Source of the DNA: Pipra filicauda
Taxonomy: Eukaryota; Chordata; Aves; Passeriformes; Pipridae
Assembly (NCBI RefSeq): GCF_003945595.2
Contig: NW_024104520.1
Location: 2,451,501-2,515,500, forward strand
Length of the DNA: 64,000 nt
Direction of reading: 5' to 3'
How positions within the stretch are numbered: the first letter of the stretch is position 1; every line of letters starts with the position of its first letter. The translations under genes were made by a program, and so were the position numbers. The notes under the pieces are model-generated. The model was given only the letters and a program-made list of their open reading frames with translations. It was not told the origin of the DNA and searched no databases. Shown here in pieces: positions 11,851 to 25,775 of this stretch.

Positions 11851-12140
11851 CAGTACAATGAAAGGACAAGGGGGAACGTCTTTAAGAACGTAGATTTCTG
11901 TTACGTATTAGGAAAAAATTCTTTACTGTGAGGGTAACTGAAGCAGACTTAAACTTGTTGCTCTTTTCAAAATAGGCACTGAAACAGGTTTTCCAGAGTT
12001 GTCGATGCCTCATGCCTGGAAGTGTTAAAGGCAAGGCTGGATGGAGCTTTGAGCAACCTGGTCTAGTGGAAGATGTTCCTGCCCATGGCAAGGGGGATGG
12101 AACTAGATGGTCTTTAACATCCAAAGCCATTCTATGATTC
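11851..12140 (+). mobile_element. CR1 LINE 3' end
   Basis: The sequence follows the non-coding CR1 3' region on the + strand: GACAAGGGGGAACG, then GTATTAGGAAAAAATTCTTT, GAGCAACCTGGTCTAGTGGA, CCATGGCAAGGGGGATGGAA and a final CATTCTATGATTC. It is a 5'-truncated copy with no coding part. The - strand frame over 11882-12130 is a shadow. Confidence 0.85.
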
Positions 12141-12658
12141 GGTATAACAGCCTCTACAGCAGCCTCTTACTATCTTTGGCTAAAGCTTAGGGACTGTCAA
12201 CAATTTTATCTAAATCACACACAGTCTAGCAGGGACTTCATTCATCACATCACAAAACTCCAGTCTTTTCCTTCAACAACATCTGTGGCAGATTTTCTTT
12301 TTTATCAAACTATCCTCTCTCAGCATTAATGATAATGAATATGTGATACAAGGGCTATATCACTATATGTACATAATAATAACAACTTCATGGACAAAAT
12401 TACATTTCTAGGTTGAAGCTGTCTTCTGGAAAATTATTTAGAAATTAGTAAAGTGGTACTGAGGATAGTCCTCAAAGTTACTACAAGCGTCTTCCATAGA
12501 ATAATGTAAAATACTGTGAGAGGGTTCTGTGAGGAACATAGGTGTAGTTCAATGCAGTTACATTTTTGCACATCCAATACTGATTTTTTTTTTTATAGAA
12601 AGGTGCAGTCTTGTAAAGAATTATTTGCATGGTTATCTTCAGGAAAAAGTATTCTTAC

Positions 12659-12689
12659 CAGAGGCATAAAAATTGGTCTGCTGGCTTTT
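12659..12689 (-). CDS. candidate exon 6 of an unidentified - strand gene
   Basis: On the - strand a long pyrimidine tract (TTTTGTTTTCATTTTCACAG) precedes 31 bases that end at CTGgtaaga, a strong donor. In phase 0, as left by the exon at 14044-14094, it reads KSQQTNFYAS with one base over. Because all three frames are open over so short a span, the reading frame itself adds little. The support is the pair of good splice sites plus phase agreement with its neighbour. The product is not recognised. Confidence 0.28.
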
Positions 12690-14043
12690 CTGTGAAAATG
12701 AAAACAAAATAACTACTCAAACAAATATATCAAAAAAACTTTGTATTCCTTATTATTGAAGAACCTAATCCAGTAGAAAACAAGGATATATCTCTACATG
12801 CCAGCCAACTAGCAAGGTGTCCACATACACACAGTTTGACTGTCTGACCAAAATTAAGCCAAATAAGAGCACATGTTTTCCTTCTTCTATTATTTACTTT
12901 ATTTCTTGTAGAATTACTGTACACTCCAGTGTTGTATCAAATTAAATCCAGTGGCTGAGCACACTGTAAAACCTCAACAAAAACCATTGACTGAGAATAA
13001 ATGATTTTGCACACTCCTTAAGGCAGACTGGTTTTGTAAGGTGACTGTTGTTAGCTGGTGTTGTTTTATGAGGCAATGGACCTGCAGAAATCTGGCTCCT
13101 ATATTGTGGATTTCTGAATGCATATCCTTCCACAGGATTCAGTTTGATTTGGTTAAACTTTTAATATAGCTGTAAAAGGTTGGGTATAATTTATTTGTGT
13201 ACTGATTAGACAGTGTGTTTTTATTCTTTTGTTATGGACACAATAAATCTCATTGTTAGCTCTAGTTTTGTGGGGTTTTCCTGATTATTTAATCAGTCTC
13301 AGAATTTATTCTTTAGGCAAATGAAGTAAAAATACTTGCTTGGAATAATTTATATTTCTTTTGATACATTTTCAGTACATATTTATTTGGTATGCCTACA
13401 TAGGATATCTATGTCCAAGTAATAACAGCTCTATCTGCTGAAATGCCCTGCTAAGATTTTTAATATACTATACTGAACAAATAACTACACAGAGAAATAA
13501 CAAGATTAAAGGAAAACATCTGCTGCATATTGTTGGTTCCTTTTTCTTATGCAGAATATCTCTACCAAAACTCTTTTTATAAAAGTTCATTATACAAAAT
13601 CAGTTATTATTACCAAAGCATCCACCCCTGATATCATAACTTTAATTGTAGTACTATATTCTTGTGGTCACCAGGTGACAGTTAGCCCTCAAAATAACCT
13701 AAAATTAGAAACTGTGGGATAGTCTGCTTCCATAAAATGTACAATACAATGCACAGCTTGCTTTAGAGACTTTGATGGAACAATTTTTCTGCTGCAAAAT
13801 GCAGAACTAAGGTTAGCAAGTTAAGGGCACTGCATCAAGGGCTGATTAATAGACTTTGAGAGAGTGAATATGTGTCTGTCATCCTGGAGCAAAGACCATA
13901 TGTTACACTATCACTTTCATTCCAACTGCATCTTAGCACAGTGACAAGAATAATTTCTGACAAGCAAGGAATTTGTCTAATACAAGAGATATCAAAATTT
14001 GCAACAGCAGAATTGCTGAATGACCTATGGACCTAAGACTTAC

Positions 14044-14094
14044 TCTTAGGCAATGTACTAAAGCTTCATCTAATAGTGACAGTGTTTGCCATCT
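14044..14094 (-). CDS. candidate exon 5 of an unidentified - strand gene
   Basis: On the - strand an excellent acceptor (CATTTTCTTCAGCTCCTTTCAG) is followed by exactly 51 bases and a strong donor (AAGAgtaagt). Only one of the three frames is open, and it is phase 0 at both ends: RWQTLSLLDEALVHCLR. The peptide looks like an amphipathic helix and has a balanced composition, unlike random translation of AT-rich DNA. Its phase fits the candidate exons on both sides (14501-14562 upstream, 12659-12689 downstream). I do not recognise the protein. Confidence 0.4.
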
Positions 14095-14500
14095 CTGAAA
14101 GGAGCTGAAGAAAATGTCATTCAAAGTCAGTACTTCCGAGTGCTGAGTTCAAGACATAAATTAATGGTAGATATCTAAGAGGTACAATAAATAATGAAAA
14201 TTGCTTTCAGTACAGACATAATAATGTGTTGGAGAAAGTGTTAGAAACAGTATTACTTTTGGAACTAAACTACACATTCTAAGATGTCAGTATGTTGTTT
14301 TTAGCAAGTAAGGACTGTTTACCCTATTACGCATACAAACTGTTTTACTTTTAAATCAGTTAAAATAGTAAACTTTATTACTGAATGCACATTACTTCAG
14401 GTAAGTTACTTTGGTACCATAATGCTTTCTTTCCAGGTGACATACTATTCAATTTAAAAAATCAAATTGAATTAATAATTCAATGTTTTTAAAACATTAC

Positions 14501-14562
14501 TACTGAAGCTTCAGTTCTGCTCATTGCAGTGAATGTAATCTCTATGTCAACTGTACCAGTAT
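14501..14562 (-). CDS. candidate exon 4 of an unidentified - strand gene
   Basis: On the - strand the acceptor TTTCCTGTCTCTTTCAATTTCAG is followed by 62 bases ending at GTAgtaatg, a fair donor. Only the frame that uses the first two bases to finish a codon is open. That is exactly the phase left by the exon at 17390-17450, giving a split tyrosine codon. It then reads TGTVDIEITFTAMSRTEASV and ends in phase 0, as the next exon at 14044-14094 requires. The intron between these two would be about 0.4 kb. The product is not recognised. Confidence 0.4.
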
Positions 14563-17389
14563 CTGAAATTGAAAGAGACAGGAAATATATGATTTTGGGA
14601 ACTGCTGTTTGGCTAAATTCAGAAAATATTTAGTGAATCCTAAAGCACTTGCATTAAGTTAATCCAGTAGTTTTGTTCTGATAATTTTGTAACATCAGTT
14701 TGTCTTGTATGCTTCACAGGACTTTGACTATTTAAAAGGTCAAAAAAATAATTCAAAGTCTTTGGCACCTTTCTTTCAGGCTTCTCTGGAAACACTGACA
14801 TTAAAGATATGGAGAACTAATAAGATTATCTATAACCTGCTAACCCACGTTACATGTGCCTCAGCATATATTTTACGTAGACTGTATGGTTCTAAAATTA
14901 GTGAGAATACCATGGTTAGAACAGGATCTTTTGATCAGAATAAGGAACATTTATTTTAAAAATCTTTTTGTACTCATTTTTTCTATTAGATATTTTCAGA
15001 AATATACACAGAAATCTCAATATCTCTGAAAAAACATGTGCTAACTTAAATTTTACAACCTGTAAAGAAAATACAGATGCACAAGGCCACTGCTTCCCTT
15101 TACCTCTTTCTCACTTCTCTGAATTTTGTGTGGTAAAAAGTAAAAATTGTCTTTGTATCTGAAGAAGAAAAGGTTCAGATCCAGGAAGCATTTGTTGCTG
15201 TTTTTATTGCTGAGAACTGAAGGGAGAGATATGGCAGAAGGTAAAGGAAAATGGTCTACTGAAATCCTCCCTCCTGAGTTGAATGCCTGGATTCCGCATA
15301 ATACACAGTTAATGCTCCGCCAAAGGGAAGTATACCCTTCAGGCTGATAGAAAACTATGTCAGTTAGTTAAGTATTCATTAAAAAGAAAAGAATAAGACA
15401 GATTTAAGAGGCTGACTGGAGAGAGGAAGGTATCTGCTTACGGCCAGTCAGAAGCCTGCATCTGTGTACCACCCTGGTTTTCTGAGTCTGCACTTGTCTC
15501 TACCATGTGTCAAACCAGGGCAAGTGCGATTCTCTGAACAGCTATAATGACTATGATATATGGGATTCACCTTCAAAGCCAAGCTCTGCTTGATTTGGAG
15601 AAGGAACTTTCACTATTTCATTGTCAATTGCCATGCAGGGGACACCCTGACAGACTGCAGTGCCATTGCGTGTGGCTTGCAATTCAGTGATTTCTGCAAA
15701 TATCAACTAGCAAAACTTTCAATGTTGCCACTGAAATAAGACCAAGATGTCTATGGTTTAAGGTGACAGCCTAGGCTGCAATTCACTACTTACGTGATGG
15801 ATGAATTCCCCTAAGTATGTTTGGAGAGCTGGACTTCATATATGTATTTCAATTCAGCTCCCATCTGTAAAAGAGAAAATAGCACTTCCCTACTTAGCTC
15901 ACAAGACCATTCTTAGGATAAATTAAACATTGTAATTCATGTTGCAATCAAAAGTAAAGTGTTTTAGTGCCAATCAATAAAGGTTGAATAAAACAGAATC
16001 TATAACCTCTGAATTCATTGACAATGGAGTGCTTAGGGAATGTTAAATGCTTAGAGAGTGCAGGATTAACACTCCAAGCAAGAAGCCAATTGCAAAGACT
16101 CCCAGAAAAAGTTATAAGTGGAAAATGTCTTGAATTTTACCTGGCCCTGGATTCCTTTGTGCTCTTTCTGAACTACACACACAGGACTAAGAAAACTGCT
16201 TCTACTTAGAGCACTTGCCTTAAAGGTGGAACACATGATACTTCTAAACCAAGTATCTTACCCTCAAGACCTCAGCCTCATCAAGTCAGTAACCTGACTG
16301 TTAGAGCTAGAGTGTCCAACCTAACCAGTGAAAAATTTATGTGGCTAATCAACATCGCTCCAAGGCAGAATGCATAAAGGGTTTTTGGAAATGAAACCTT
16401 TCCCTGGAATCTGTGTTCTAGTAAGGATGGAAATCATGCTTGCCATTTTTTTGCAAGATGCCTGCTGACCCTTTCATATCTGTTATTAGTAAGACTCCTT
16501 CAGAAAACATGTTGTCTTGCAGGTCACATTTACACTTCGTATCTTTATAAAGCGTAATCTAAATTAAATTGACAATAATGCTGGCATATTTCTAGTCTAT
16601 ACAAGAAATATTCTTCAAAAATGTTTTCCCTATTTAAATGCCTGTCATCAGACTTCATGAATGCAGAATGCATAGAAAAAAGCCTATATTGAGAAGAGAT
16701 GGGGAAAAAGGGACTTTATATTTAGTCTTCTATCATAGACATGCCCAGTGAAGCAGCATGAAGGATTCTATTACTATTCCAAAATAAAGAATTTTCGAAG
16801 AGAGTTCTCTAATTTCATATTAGCTTATTCCCCCTCTGAAACAGAGTGATTACTGCACTGAGTGATACATAAAAATGGGAAAAACAACAGGCTTCATCAG
16901 TTTGAAAGGAGTCAACATTACTGGTGTTCCAAGCTGGGAAAATAATTGTCAGTGATGACACTGAGTAGCATAGGAAATTCATGTGTTTCATATGCACCTA
17001 ATATTTATGTACTGCACAACTTATTTTCAGATTATCCGCATTTTCCTTGAATAAAAATTGTTGCTTTTTGTGTTTCGCCTTCAAAAACCATACTGTAGTT
17101 AGTTTTCATCTCATCTGTAGTTCTGAGTTTCAGTGCCATCAGCTTAAGTGATAAACATTTCAGCCTGAAAGTGTATTTTAAAGAGATCCTTCTTGAAATA
17201 CATACCTTTAATATAGCAAAGTATTGCTTATAGTTTAAATAAATCTTCCCCAGATTTGAGTGGTAGTTGTATAGATGAATTCACAAACAAGTCTTTGAAA
17301 TTTCATAAACCAGAAGCTTTGCAGACAAAAAGAGAAAAGACAAAGAAATATACCTAAAACAGATACATTACTTGAAACAGGAAACTCAC

Positions 17390-17450
17390 ATGGTCCCCAA
17401 GGCAAGGCAAACATTATTTTAATACTCATTTGTTCACTCTTTTCCAAAAC
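17390..17450 (-). CDS. candidate exon 3 of an unidentified - strand gene
   Basis: On the - strand, after CCATTTTGTTTATTCTAG, 61 bases run to CCATgtgagt, a good donor. Only phase 0 is open and it reads VLEKSEQMSIKIMFALPWGP plus one base. The entry phase matches the candidates upstream at 20029-20073 and 25776-25889, and the single leftover base is completed by 14501-14562. I recognise no domain. Confidence 0.38.
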
Positions 17451-18302
17451 CTAGAATAAACAAAATGGTTGTATTTAAAACTGTTCATCTAAGTCTGTTC
17501 TGATGAATGAAACACCTCCAAGAAAAAAAACTCCAGTCACCTAGAACAAAGTTAATTTAGTAGAGCTAAGTAGAAATCGGAATTTCTACATGATTTTTTT
17601 TTTGCTTTAAATAATGATAATATTTTGAAATATTAAGAATGTGCTGAAACAAACCCACTGAAAACTCTTTTTTTTATTTATGACTACTATGATGCATTGT
17701 AATTTTTAGCCTTAAATCTTTGGTTCATATGAAATAAAGTATGTCTTGACAGCAGAAAATGGGGCATTTGGTATCTGCATGGTTTAACTTTTTCTTAGGT
17801 GATACCTGTAAAAAAAGTAATTAACTGTGGAGAAAACAGACAAAAACACCCAAGGGATCCGTATGGCTTGGAGAATGCTTATTTCCATTCATGTATATGT
17901 ATTAGGAATAAACTGAAGAATGATGTGTTCAAATGGTTATTTTTCGTTGTATTTGATTTGGGTAAGCCAACTCTTCTAGTGGGAGATTTCTGCATATTTT
18001 CTTAAGGTATATTTCCCTAATAAAAGAATGTTCCTTTTTAGTTCTTATGATAGATGAAGTAGCATTCCTAAAGTTATGACAACTTTAAAGGGACCTAATC
18101 TACTTCACACCAAAAGAAATTGAGAGAATGCATGCATTGTCTACAATCAGCTGACAGTTGGCAACTCCAGTAGGAGGCAAGAAATCTGGCTGGAAATGTC
18201 TTGAACTGCTCTGATCATCTTAAATTTTTCCAGTCACAAGCAAGAGTAGCTGTATAGGAGTTTTGATCATATCAAATCAAAAATTGTAATTAAACAATTG
18301 AA

Positions 18303-18348
18303 ATACATGTGCTTAGACAAATAACAATTTGAGAACAAGCACATGTAT
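18303..18348. repeat. 12-base perfect inverted repeat
   Basis: ATACATGTGCTT (18303-18314) and AAGCACATGTAT (18337-18348) are exact reverse complements separated by 22 bases. The arms contain the palindrome ACATGT. No transposon-like target duplication is evident. It may simply be a hairpin-forming sequence. Confidence 0.7.
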
Positions 18349-18640
18349 ATCTTTGAGGCCTTAGGTGAAAAGCAACAGGAATTTATTGTGATGTTCCTCA
18401 CAAGCAAATTAAATTTTTATTTTCACTAATTTTAGTATTCTTAGTGCTACTAACATACCTGTTACAGAGATGTTTTCAATATTAAATATGCTGGTCTTTC
18501 TCAAGGAAATTGTCAACATAAAGTATTCGGAGTATAAACAGCAAATCAATCATTGGAACTGTGGAAATAATCACACAAAATTTGTATGTCTTTATTGTTA
18601 TGCCTAAATATTCTATCTTAATTGTTTCTTACTAGAAGTA

Positions 18641-18711
18641 TGTATATATATATAGAGAGAGAGAGATAGATTATATATATATATATAGAGAGAGAGAGAG
18701 ATTATGCTTTT
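18641..18711. repeat. compound TA/GA microsatellite
   Basis: Two successive blocks each consist of (TA)n followed by (GA)n, separated by GATTATAT-like sequence. This suggests duplication of a compound microsatellite. Length variation between individuals is likely. Confidence 0.85.
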
Positions 18712-20028
18712 TGGTGGAAATTAAGAAATTTGATAATACTGTTGTTACTATCATAATGATGATAACGTATCAGATGCCTCAGAGCAGCAGTGATCTGCAA
18801 TTCCTTTGACCTTAAACCATATAACCAAGCAGGAAAAGCTACCATTCTTATGTGTACAAGTTTTGGACAAGTGATCTACAGAAAGTGCCCAGTATTACAG
18901 AATCAGGAACCTGGAAACTGATCAAGCTCATTGTCATTAATCAACAGATCTTATTAATTTCAGTGAGCTTTGCAGCAGCATTACAAGTTGTATAAGATGA
19001 ACCGTCACCACTGAGGATAGCATAGTGCAGTTATGACTAGAGTGTTGGAAGGTCTAAAACATTGTGTAAGCACATAAAAGTTAGTTTGCACTTTTGCCAT
19101 CTGTCTAAAGAGATAAAAAGGGTCTTCAGTGGCAGGCTTAAGTAACCAAGGGAATTGAAAATTAAACTATGTTGCTAATCCACAGGTTTAGCCTTGTTAC
19201 AGGAAAAGAAATATTACTATAATTGTTTATGTAATACATCTCTTCTGACTTGCATTTCCTGGCCATGCCATTATTAATGGCTGTTCAAATTGTTATTTTA
19301 ATAGCACTTATTTAAGCTCTGTAAGTTTATAGATCCATTAATTGGAAAGATTCCACATTGAGAAGAACTATTAAGAAATTCAGATGTTCTTTGAGTAGAA
19401 TATGGATGAATATTCTGTTGCACATGTATAATTGGAGTGCTGTATATTGATCAGAATTTCATTACAAGTTATGGTCAGATCTAGACAGAGTGGTTCAGAA
19501 TGTATTTAGTGCAGTATATGCATTATTTTTAGTCACACACAGCATGATACAAGATAATTAAAGTTTAATTGTTAGTTTATCACTCTCCAGAGTCAAGTAA
19601 ACACCTACATTTTCCGTGTTCATGCTAGTTTGTATAGTTAAGGTCAGTTTTGTGGTACTGCATAGAAAGCAGCTATTGAGGCTTGCAAAACAAACAGCTT
19701 GTAGCATCCAGTATTGAAAAATTATAGTAGAAAAATTGTATTCCCAGACATCACACTGTTTTAAAGTCTTACAAGTCAGGAAGATTGTCTGTGAGCTTTT
19801 CTGGATGATGAAGTCCCAGCGTTTGACTATGTGATAGGAAACCATTAAATCCTTTGTCAACGAAAGTGATGTCTTCAAAGAAATCCAGCAGCATGATGAT
19901 CTTAACTTTCTGATTTTTTTCTTTATTTATGTCCTGAAATCTTGGAAAATTGAATTTTTTTTTCATGACATAAGATTTCTGATCTATATATTTACACAGG
20001 GTCAGATATTAGAAAAATATTTTCTTAC

Positions 20029-20073
20029 CCATGTTGCTGTTTTTCCTATATTCAACTGTAGAGCTTCTTGTGA
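20029..20073 (-). CDS. candidate exon 2 of an unidentified - strand gene
   Basis: On the - strand, CACAAAACCTTTTTTCAG is followed by 45 bases ending at ATGGgtaaga, a strong donor. Phase 0 reads SQEALQLNIGKTATW and is open at both ends, which fits between 25776-25889 and 17390-17450. One of the other two frames is also open, so the frame choice rests on phase agreement. The product is not recognised. Confidence 0.33.
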
Positions 20074-23050
20074 CTGAAAAAAGGTTTTGTGCAGACTTTT
20101 GAATTATAAAGGGAGATGCTCTATCTTCATCCTAACTTTTGCAGGCACCATATATACAGGAAACTGTAATAAACTTAATCCTTCATCATCTTGCTATATT
20201 GGAATAAAACACTGTTAAACTATTTTTTTCTAATTTAGAGCACTATTGAACTCTTATAGAAGAAAGGTAATCTTACAGTGGATGTAAAATACATGAGTGT
20301 TGTTCCTGTTTGTGCCAGTCACCTTGGCATGGAATAATTGCCTAGAGCAAAGAGTAGGTGGTCATGATGGAAACACTATTTCTAGCTGCCAAAAGTTTTC
20401 AGGATATGGAAATTATTCCTCATATGAAATCTACATAAGAAGTCAATTAAGAGTAATAAAAAACTCCAAACAATCATTGTGGTGTTCCTTGAACTTGAAA
20501 GTTTTCCTTAACTTTCAGTTATTTGCATTCGATCATTAAAATGTAATCAACTTAAATCTTCAAATGTAAAGTAAAATTGGGTGCTTTGCTTCAAAGAGAA
20601 AAAAACAAAAGTTGTTTACATGAAAAATACCAGCCTGTTGTTCTGACAAGCTCTAACTTATCATTGATTCAGGCAGATTCCCTTTGGAGGAGGCTTAGTC
20701 ACTGATAAAATCCACAAAATTCTTTCATGTTTTTTTTTTTAGAAGTGAGAATTATGTTTAAAATAATTCTGGTAACTGTTTAGAAGAACAACTTTTTTTC
20801 TGAAGTAACGCCTGTGTGGGAATGATGAATGTTATAATGATATCTCTTTGCTAAAGCAGGGCATAACAAATATACCATCTATATTTAATTTGCCATGGTA
20901 TTGTAATGATTCATTATCACATACTTCTTCCTTTACAGTTTAGTTGAGATCTTTGAAAGATGAGGAAAACTGTAATTGGCCACCTCTCCTTTGTGTTAGA
21001 GTTAGTCTGGTTAGGTTTTACATGGGTCAATCAACTACTTAAGATCCTAAATGAAAAAAAAATAATATTAGTTCCTGCAAAGCAGAGTTAAAAGCTTTCC
21101 CTTTTCTTGTTTGTAATTTTGCAATATTAACAAAAGGAGTGAGAAAAGTAATTTAAGCATATTGCTTTTTATTAAGAAGCAATGTCCAGAGAGACCAATG
21201 ACCACACACATTAATCTGCTAATAAAAAGGAACTTTCAATATTTATCACAATGCACTTGAGTCTTCAACAGTCACAACTCAATAAAAAGCTACTTGTAAT
21301 GCAGAAAATAGGCTGATGGGGCAGAATGCTGAACCATTCTGTTCATGCTTTAGCTAAAGATCAGAAAGAGCATGCAACACATAAACATCACAAAATATTT
21401 TTCAGAACGGTTTTATGTATCTTAGAGACACATTACACAGAAAAACCAGTAAACATTGCATTTAAAATTGAAATCCATAGAGAAAATGTTTAAAGCAATG
21501 CAAACTTTTGTGTATTAACTAAATTTTACTCTGAGGTGTAAAGTCATTTTGTGTTTTAATGTTAAAAACAGCCTTATTTCCTTCTACCTAAAACTCCCTA
21601 AGTTTCTACAGTATTTCTGAATTGAATGCAAAAATTTACCTATAGACATGCTTTAATTCAGCTAGTTCTCATCCATACTTTTCAGGACCATAAAGCACTA
21701 TTATTCTATTAAGCTCTCACAATTAATTAAAATTGTAGTGATTTTTTCCTTTATTTTTACATTTATTATTCTTATATTTTCTGTTTCCAAAATGGAAAGC
21801 AAGAAAGATAAATATATATTTAGCTGTTTATTACATGGAGAAATTTAGAAATTAAGGTGAAAAACTTATTCCAAACTGAAAGCAGTAAGAGACAAAAGGA
21901 GAGGAAATGAAAGAACTGGGAATGAGAGCTGTGTTCATACTGGAATGTTTACCTTTACAAAATATTTGATAAAGCTCATACCTTTAATGTTACAAGTACA
22001 GAAGAATCCTTCAAGGTTCCAGATTTGTATAGTCCAGAAATAAAATTCTAAAATTACGTTTATAAAATTTGGTATAGTAAGAAAGAACATGAGCTTAATT
22101 TGTTAATCATATCATTGCAGAGGTATATTCTCAATAGTCATTAGAAATAAAAATAAATTATATTGCAATTTTAATTAAGATACAAAAGCAGTAAATTACA
22201 CTCATTAAATAGTCCATGGGGAATAGAATGCTTGTTATTTGCCCCTTTAAAACAGTGAGCAAAAAATAAATACAAAATGTTACAAAGTCCAAAGAGAAGA
22301 CTGAATGCTTAAATTTATAGTCTCCATGTAGGCAGCAACAACCAAGAATGCAATTGTCATAACTTTTATCTATTCTTTTAAGAACTTCTAAGTAACTTAA
22401 ACCTTCATTTTACATCCATGAGTCTTTCATATCCCAGAGATTTGTTTCAGCTCAATAACTATTTTGGTCTTGATATGTAATCAAGGTGCATTAAATGAAA
22501 TCTTTTTCATATAAATTCTCTGACAAGTTTGATTTGGTAGAGGTGAACACAATCATAGTAACAGAACTGACTTTTACAGAAAACAGAGACCAACATCTCC
22601 GCGTTTCAGAAAAAGAGCTGTAGGAGGACATTGCATCTCCTTTCCAAGGAGTATTTTAGACAGTAGAGAAAGCCTTGTAGGATATTTTGGACTGTGGTTA
22701 TGGCCAGTTCTGTGATGCATTTCACAGTTCCACATGTTAGGAAAATATGAGGGTTTTTGTATATATCAATTGTTTTACTATACTTTCTCAAAATGAGCTG
22801 CAATTGCATAGCTTAGATTATGTCTATAATGTAATAGATGATAAACTGTGTCAAACAAGTAGGATAATACTACAAATACATGTTAAGGCACATCATCATT
22901 ATTAACTTTGGCTGCTTCATTTAAAAATAAATGTCAATTATTTGATGCAACATATAGGATTTGGTTCTGTTATCTTATGGGATCCAAGGTTATTGATAGG
23001 ATTTCTTGGATGGGTGAAATGATATTTTCAGGCATACATTACAAAAAGTC

Positions 23051-23066
23051 TTTTTTTTTTTTTTTT
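23051..23066. repeat. poly(T) run of 16
   Basis: An uninterrupted run of T. No retrotransposed gene body could be seen on either side, so it is not called a processed pseudogene tail. Confidence 0.8.
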
Positions 23067-25775
23067 AATAGTGTGGTGCATCTCTAAATTAGCCTCACCT
23101 TAGCACCTCTCCTTAAAATTTGGATGTGGTAATTATGAATTATAATTTATTTAAACTCTTAATGTCAGAGGGATCAAAGGCCATACAGCTTCTTACAAAG
23201 AAAGTTCCTCACTGGTTTATAGCACAAGACCTATGTGAGACCTGTGCTTTAACAGAGGAACTCCTTGTGCCTGCCTGTCACTGTTAATGATGTGTAATTT
23301 ATGGAAATAGTAGACAGTAATTCCTAATCAGCAAAGCTGCAGCTAATAATGTCGGAATATATCATATAGAGTTGGTGTCAGATTTCAAAAAAAATGGAAA
23401 TGGCAGGAAAATTTGCTTCTATCAACAGTTGTGAGACCTCACTTCAGAAAAGCATTCAGTCTATTTAGTAACACGTTTAAAACCTTGATTTTAATCCTAT
23501 TCTATTTAATAATTTTTTATTAATAAAGACAGGTCTAATAATTCTGGAATGACAAAACATTCTGTAAATGAACATTTTGCATTATATTTCAATATCGTAT
23601 ATTTTAATATTTTAAATTTTCATATATGGATTAAGGCCCAACTTAGAGTAATAATTGGAAAGGAAAGGTCTCTGGATTTTTTTATAGCATTTCTATTCAC
23701 ATTACACAGCTTTTCTGTGAAGCTTGTATGGATAGAAGTTCTTTTTAAAATCACAAGAATAGGTTTCTGCATTCTCACTGATATTATTCCTTAAACTACA
23801 TGAAATCATATATAAACACAAGGCTGTGAACTTAACTGTGCACTGTCACCCGCTCTTCTATGTTATCAGATTGCCTGGATTATTTGAAGGTCACTTTTTA
23901 TGACATGTAAGTCAAAGTATTTGGAAGACATAATGTTTTGACATGAAAAGCTTGATTCAGCTGCTCTTTCTTCAGGGTAAAAGTTTCTTTCTGAACTAGG
24001 TTACTCATGAGATTTCTAAACTTCATTTCTTTACTATTCCTTCACCAACTTTATAATAAAAATCTGAATATCATCATAGGGGCAGGATGTGAGAAAGATT
24101 ATATTCCTCTCAACACTGTAGGTTGGATGGATGAAGACAATACCTTAAATATCTCTTGTTCTGACTTTGACCACAGTACTGAAATATCTAGGAATACAAA
24201 GTATTCAGCAGACTTTTTTGTTGTGTTCACTACACGTTTTCTATTTACAAATATCCATAAATGCTTGTGTATAGCTTGAAGTTTGTTGTATAAATCTGCA
24301 TGGAAAATGGATGAAGTAAAACTAGCTTATAACTCATCATAAACCCTAGATTATGTCTATTTTATTATTAAATATTCAGGACTGACATATGTCCCCTAAC
24401 TGTGCAAAATATGGTTAGTATTTTTAAAATTAATCATGATAGACATTTTGGGCTGCACTTAGAAGATGACAAATGTCTTCAGTGATGACAGTGGAATAGA
24501 CAAAATATGGCAGTATTGGAGTGGAGCAGATTGTTCAAGCAGCTTGACTGATTAACTACATCAGATTTCACTAGTCTGGAATAATCTGTAAAATCAACAC
24601 CAACTGAAAGGAATTCCAATATTCATCTGATTTCTTTTGAGCTCAACTGCTTCATAACTGAGAATCTGAAGCTTTTGCAGTTTTAAATAGAGAAGGTAAT
24701 ACTCAAAATGAGGCATGTAGGTGTGTTAAGACAAAATAAAAACCATTAATCTTCTATGTGCTTTTGTTGTTTATGTGTTTGTTTGCTTGCCTGCTTTTGG
24801 GAAATGTAAATTGTCCTTAGACGCAAGTGATGGGTTCTAAGAGATGGGGAGATTCTCAGGAAGTCAAAGCTGGATACCTTTTGAATAATGAGCCTTTAGC
24901 ATAATACACAGGTAAGCTGGATAGAGTTCATGGCTTGTAATATTGCATCTAGGAAAGTAATGTGATATTCCATCTGGTCCTGAAATTTCTTAGCATAGCT
25001 GTTTTTCTGCTTAGGTACTTGGGCTGTTTATTTAAATCCTTTTCTCCATACAGTTCGATCTCCTAGTTCTTGTGTGTTTGCACACTGTCCAAGGGCCATA
25101 AATTAGAGTGGTCATAACTTAATATTTAAGTCCCCTGAGCCCAAGCATAAACTTTTAGTGTGATCTTCAATGGGAAAAATGGAAGTGTAACTACTAGGAA
25201 TGTAACCTAAACCTCTTGCACTAGTGAATCATTTTCTTCTCTGCTGTTAATATAATATTCAAAATCTATACCAATACTGGAGATGCAGATAGTGAGTTAG
25301 CATATTGTTCTTAGACTCTACCAAAATCAATAGAAACTTGCTGACTTGAATGAGCAAAGCATCAAGTCTGCAAGTAATATCTCTAATTGCTTGGAAAAAA
25401 ACCCTTTAACCTTTATTAAAGAAGCTCTATTTTAGAATATGTAGTGAAAGAATAAAGCATGCTATTTTTTACAGACTGGTAATCTTCCGTAGGTCATCAG
25501 ATGAACAGAAATGGTACTAACGAAAGGCAGTTTGTAGGGATGGAGTAAGAGGGCAAGATTTCATAGCACTAATAAGCAGTTGTTGAGATCAAAGCATAAA
25601 GAGAAATCAAGTATAGGAATATGTCTATAATGCCGTCTTATTCCAAGGTTTTACTGGGAGATTACTTTGTCTGAGAGACGACCACAGGTGGCAAACTTAT
25701 CCTGAAGGTAGAAATATAAAGCCTACAATAGTAGTATTATATTTTACAGAATGACCTAGTGACTGGAACACTCAC

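Noticed and set aside
19558..19966. Two overlapping - strand frames (106 and 65 codons) suggesting a processed pseudogene
   Set aside because: No recognisable protein and no poly(A) tail or target duplication. An internal segment with usable splice sites does not fit the phase of the neighbouring exon candidates.
23051..23066. Poly(T) run as the tail of a processed pseudogene
   Set aside because: No gene-like sequence lies on the expected side and there is no target duplication.
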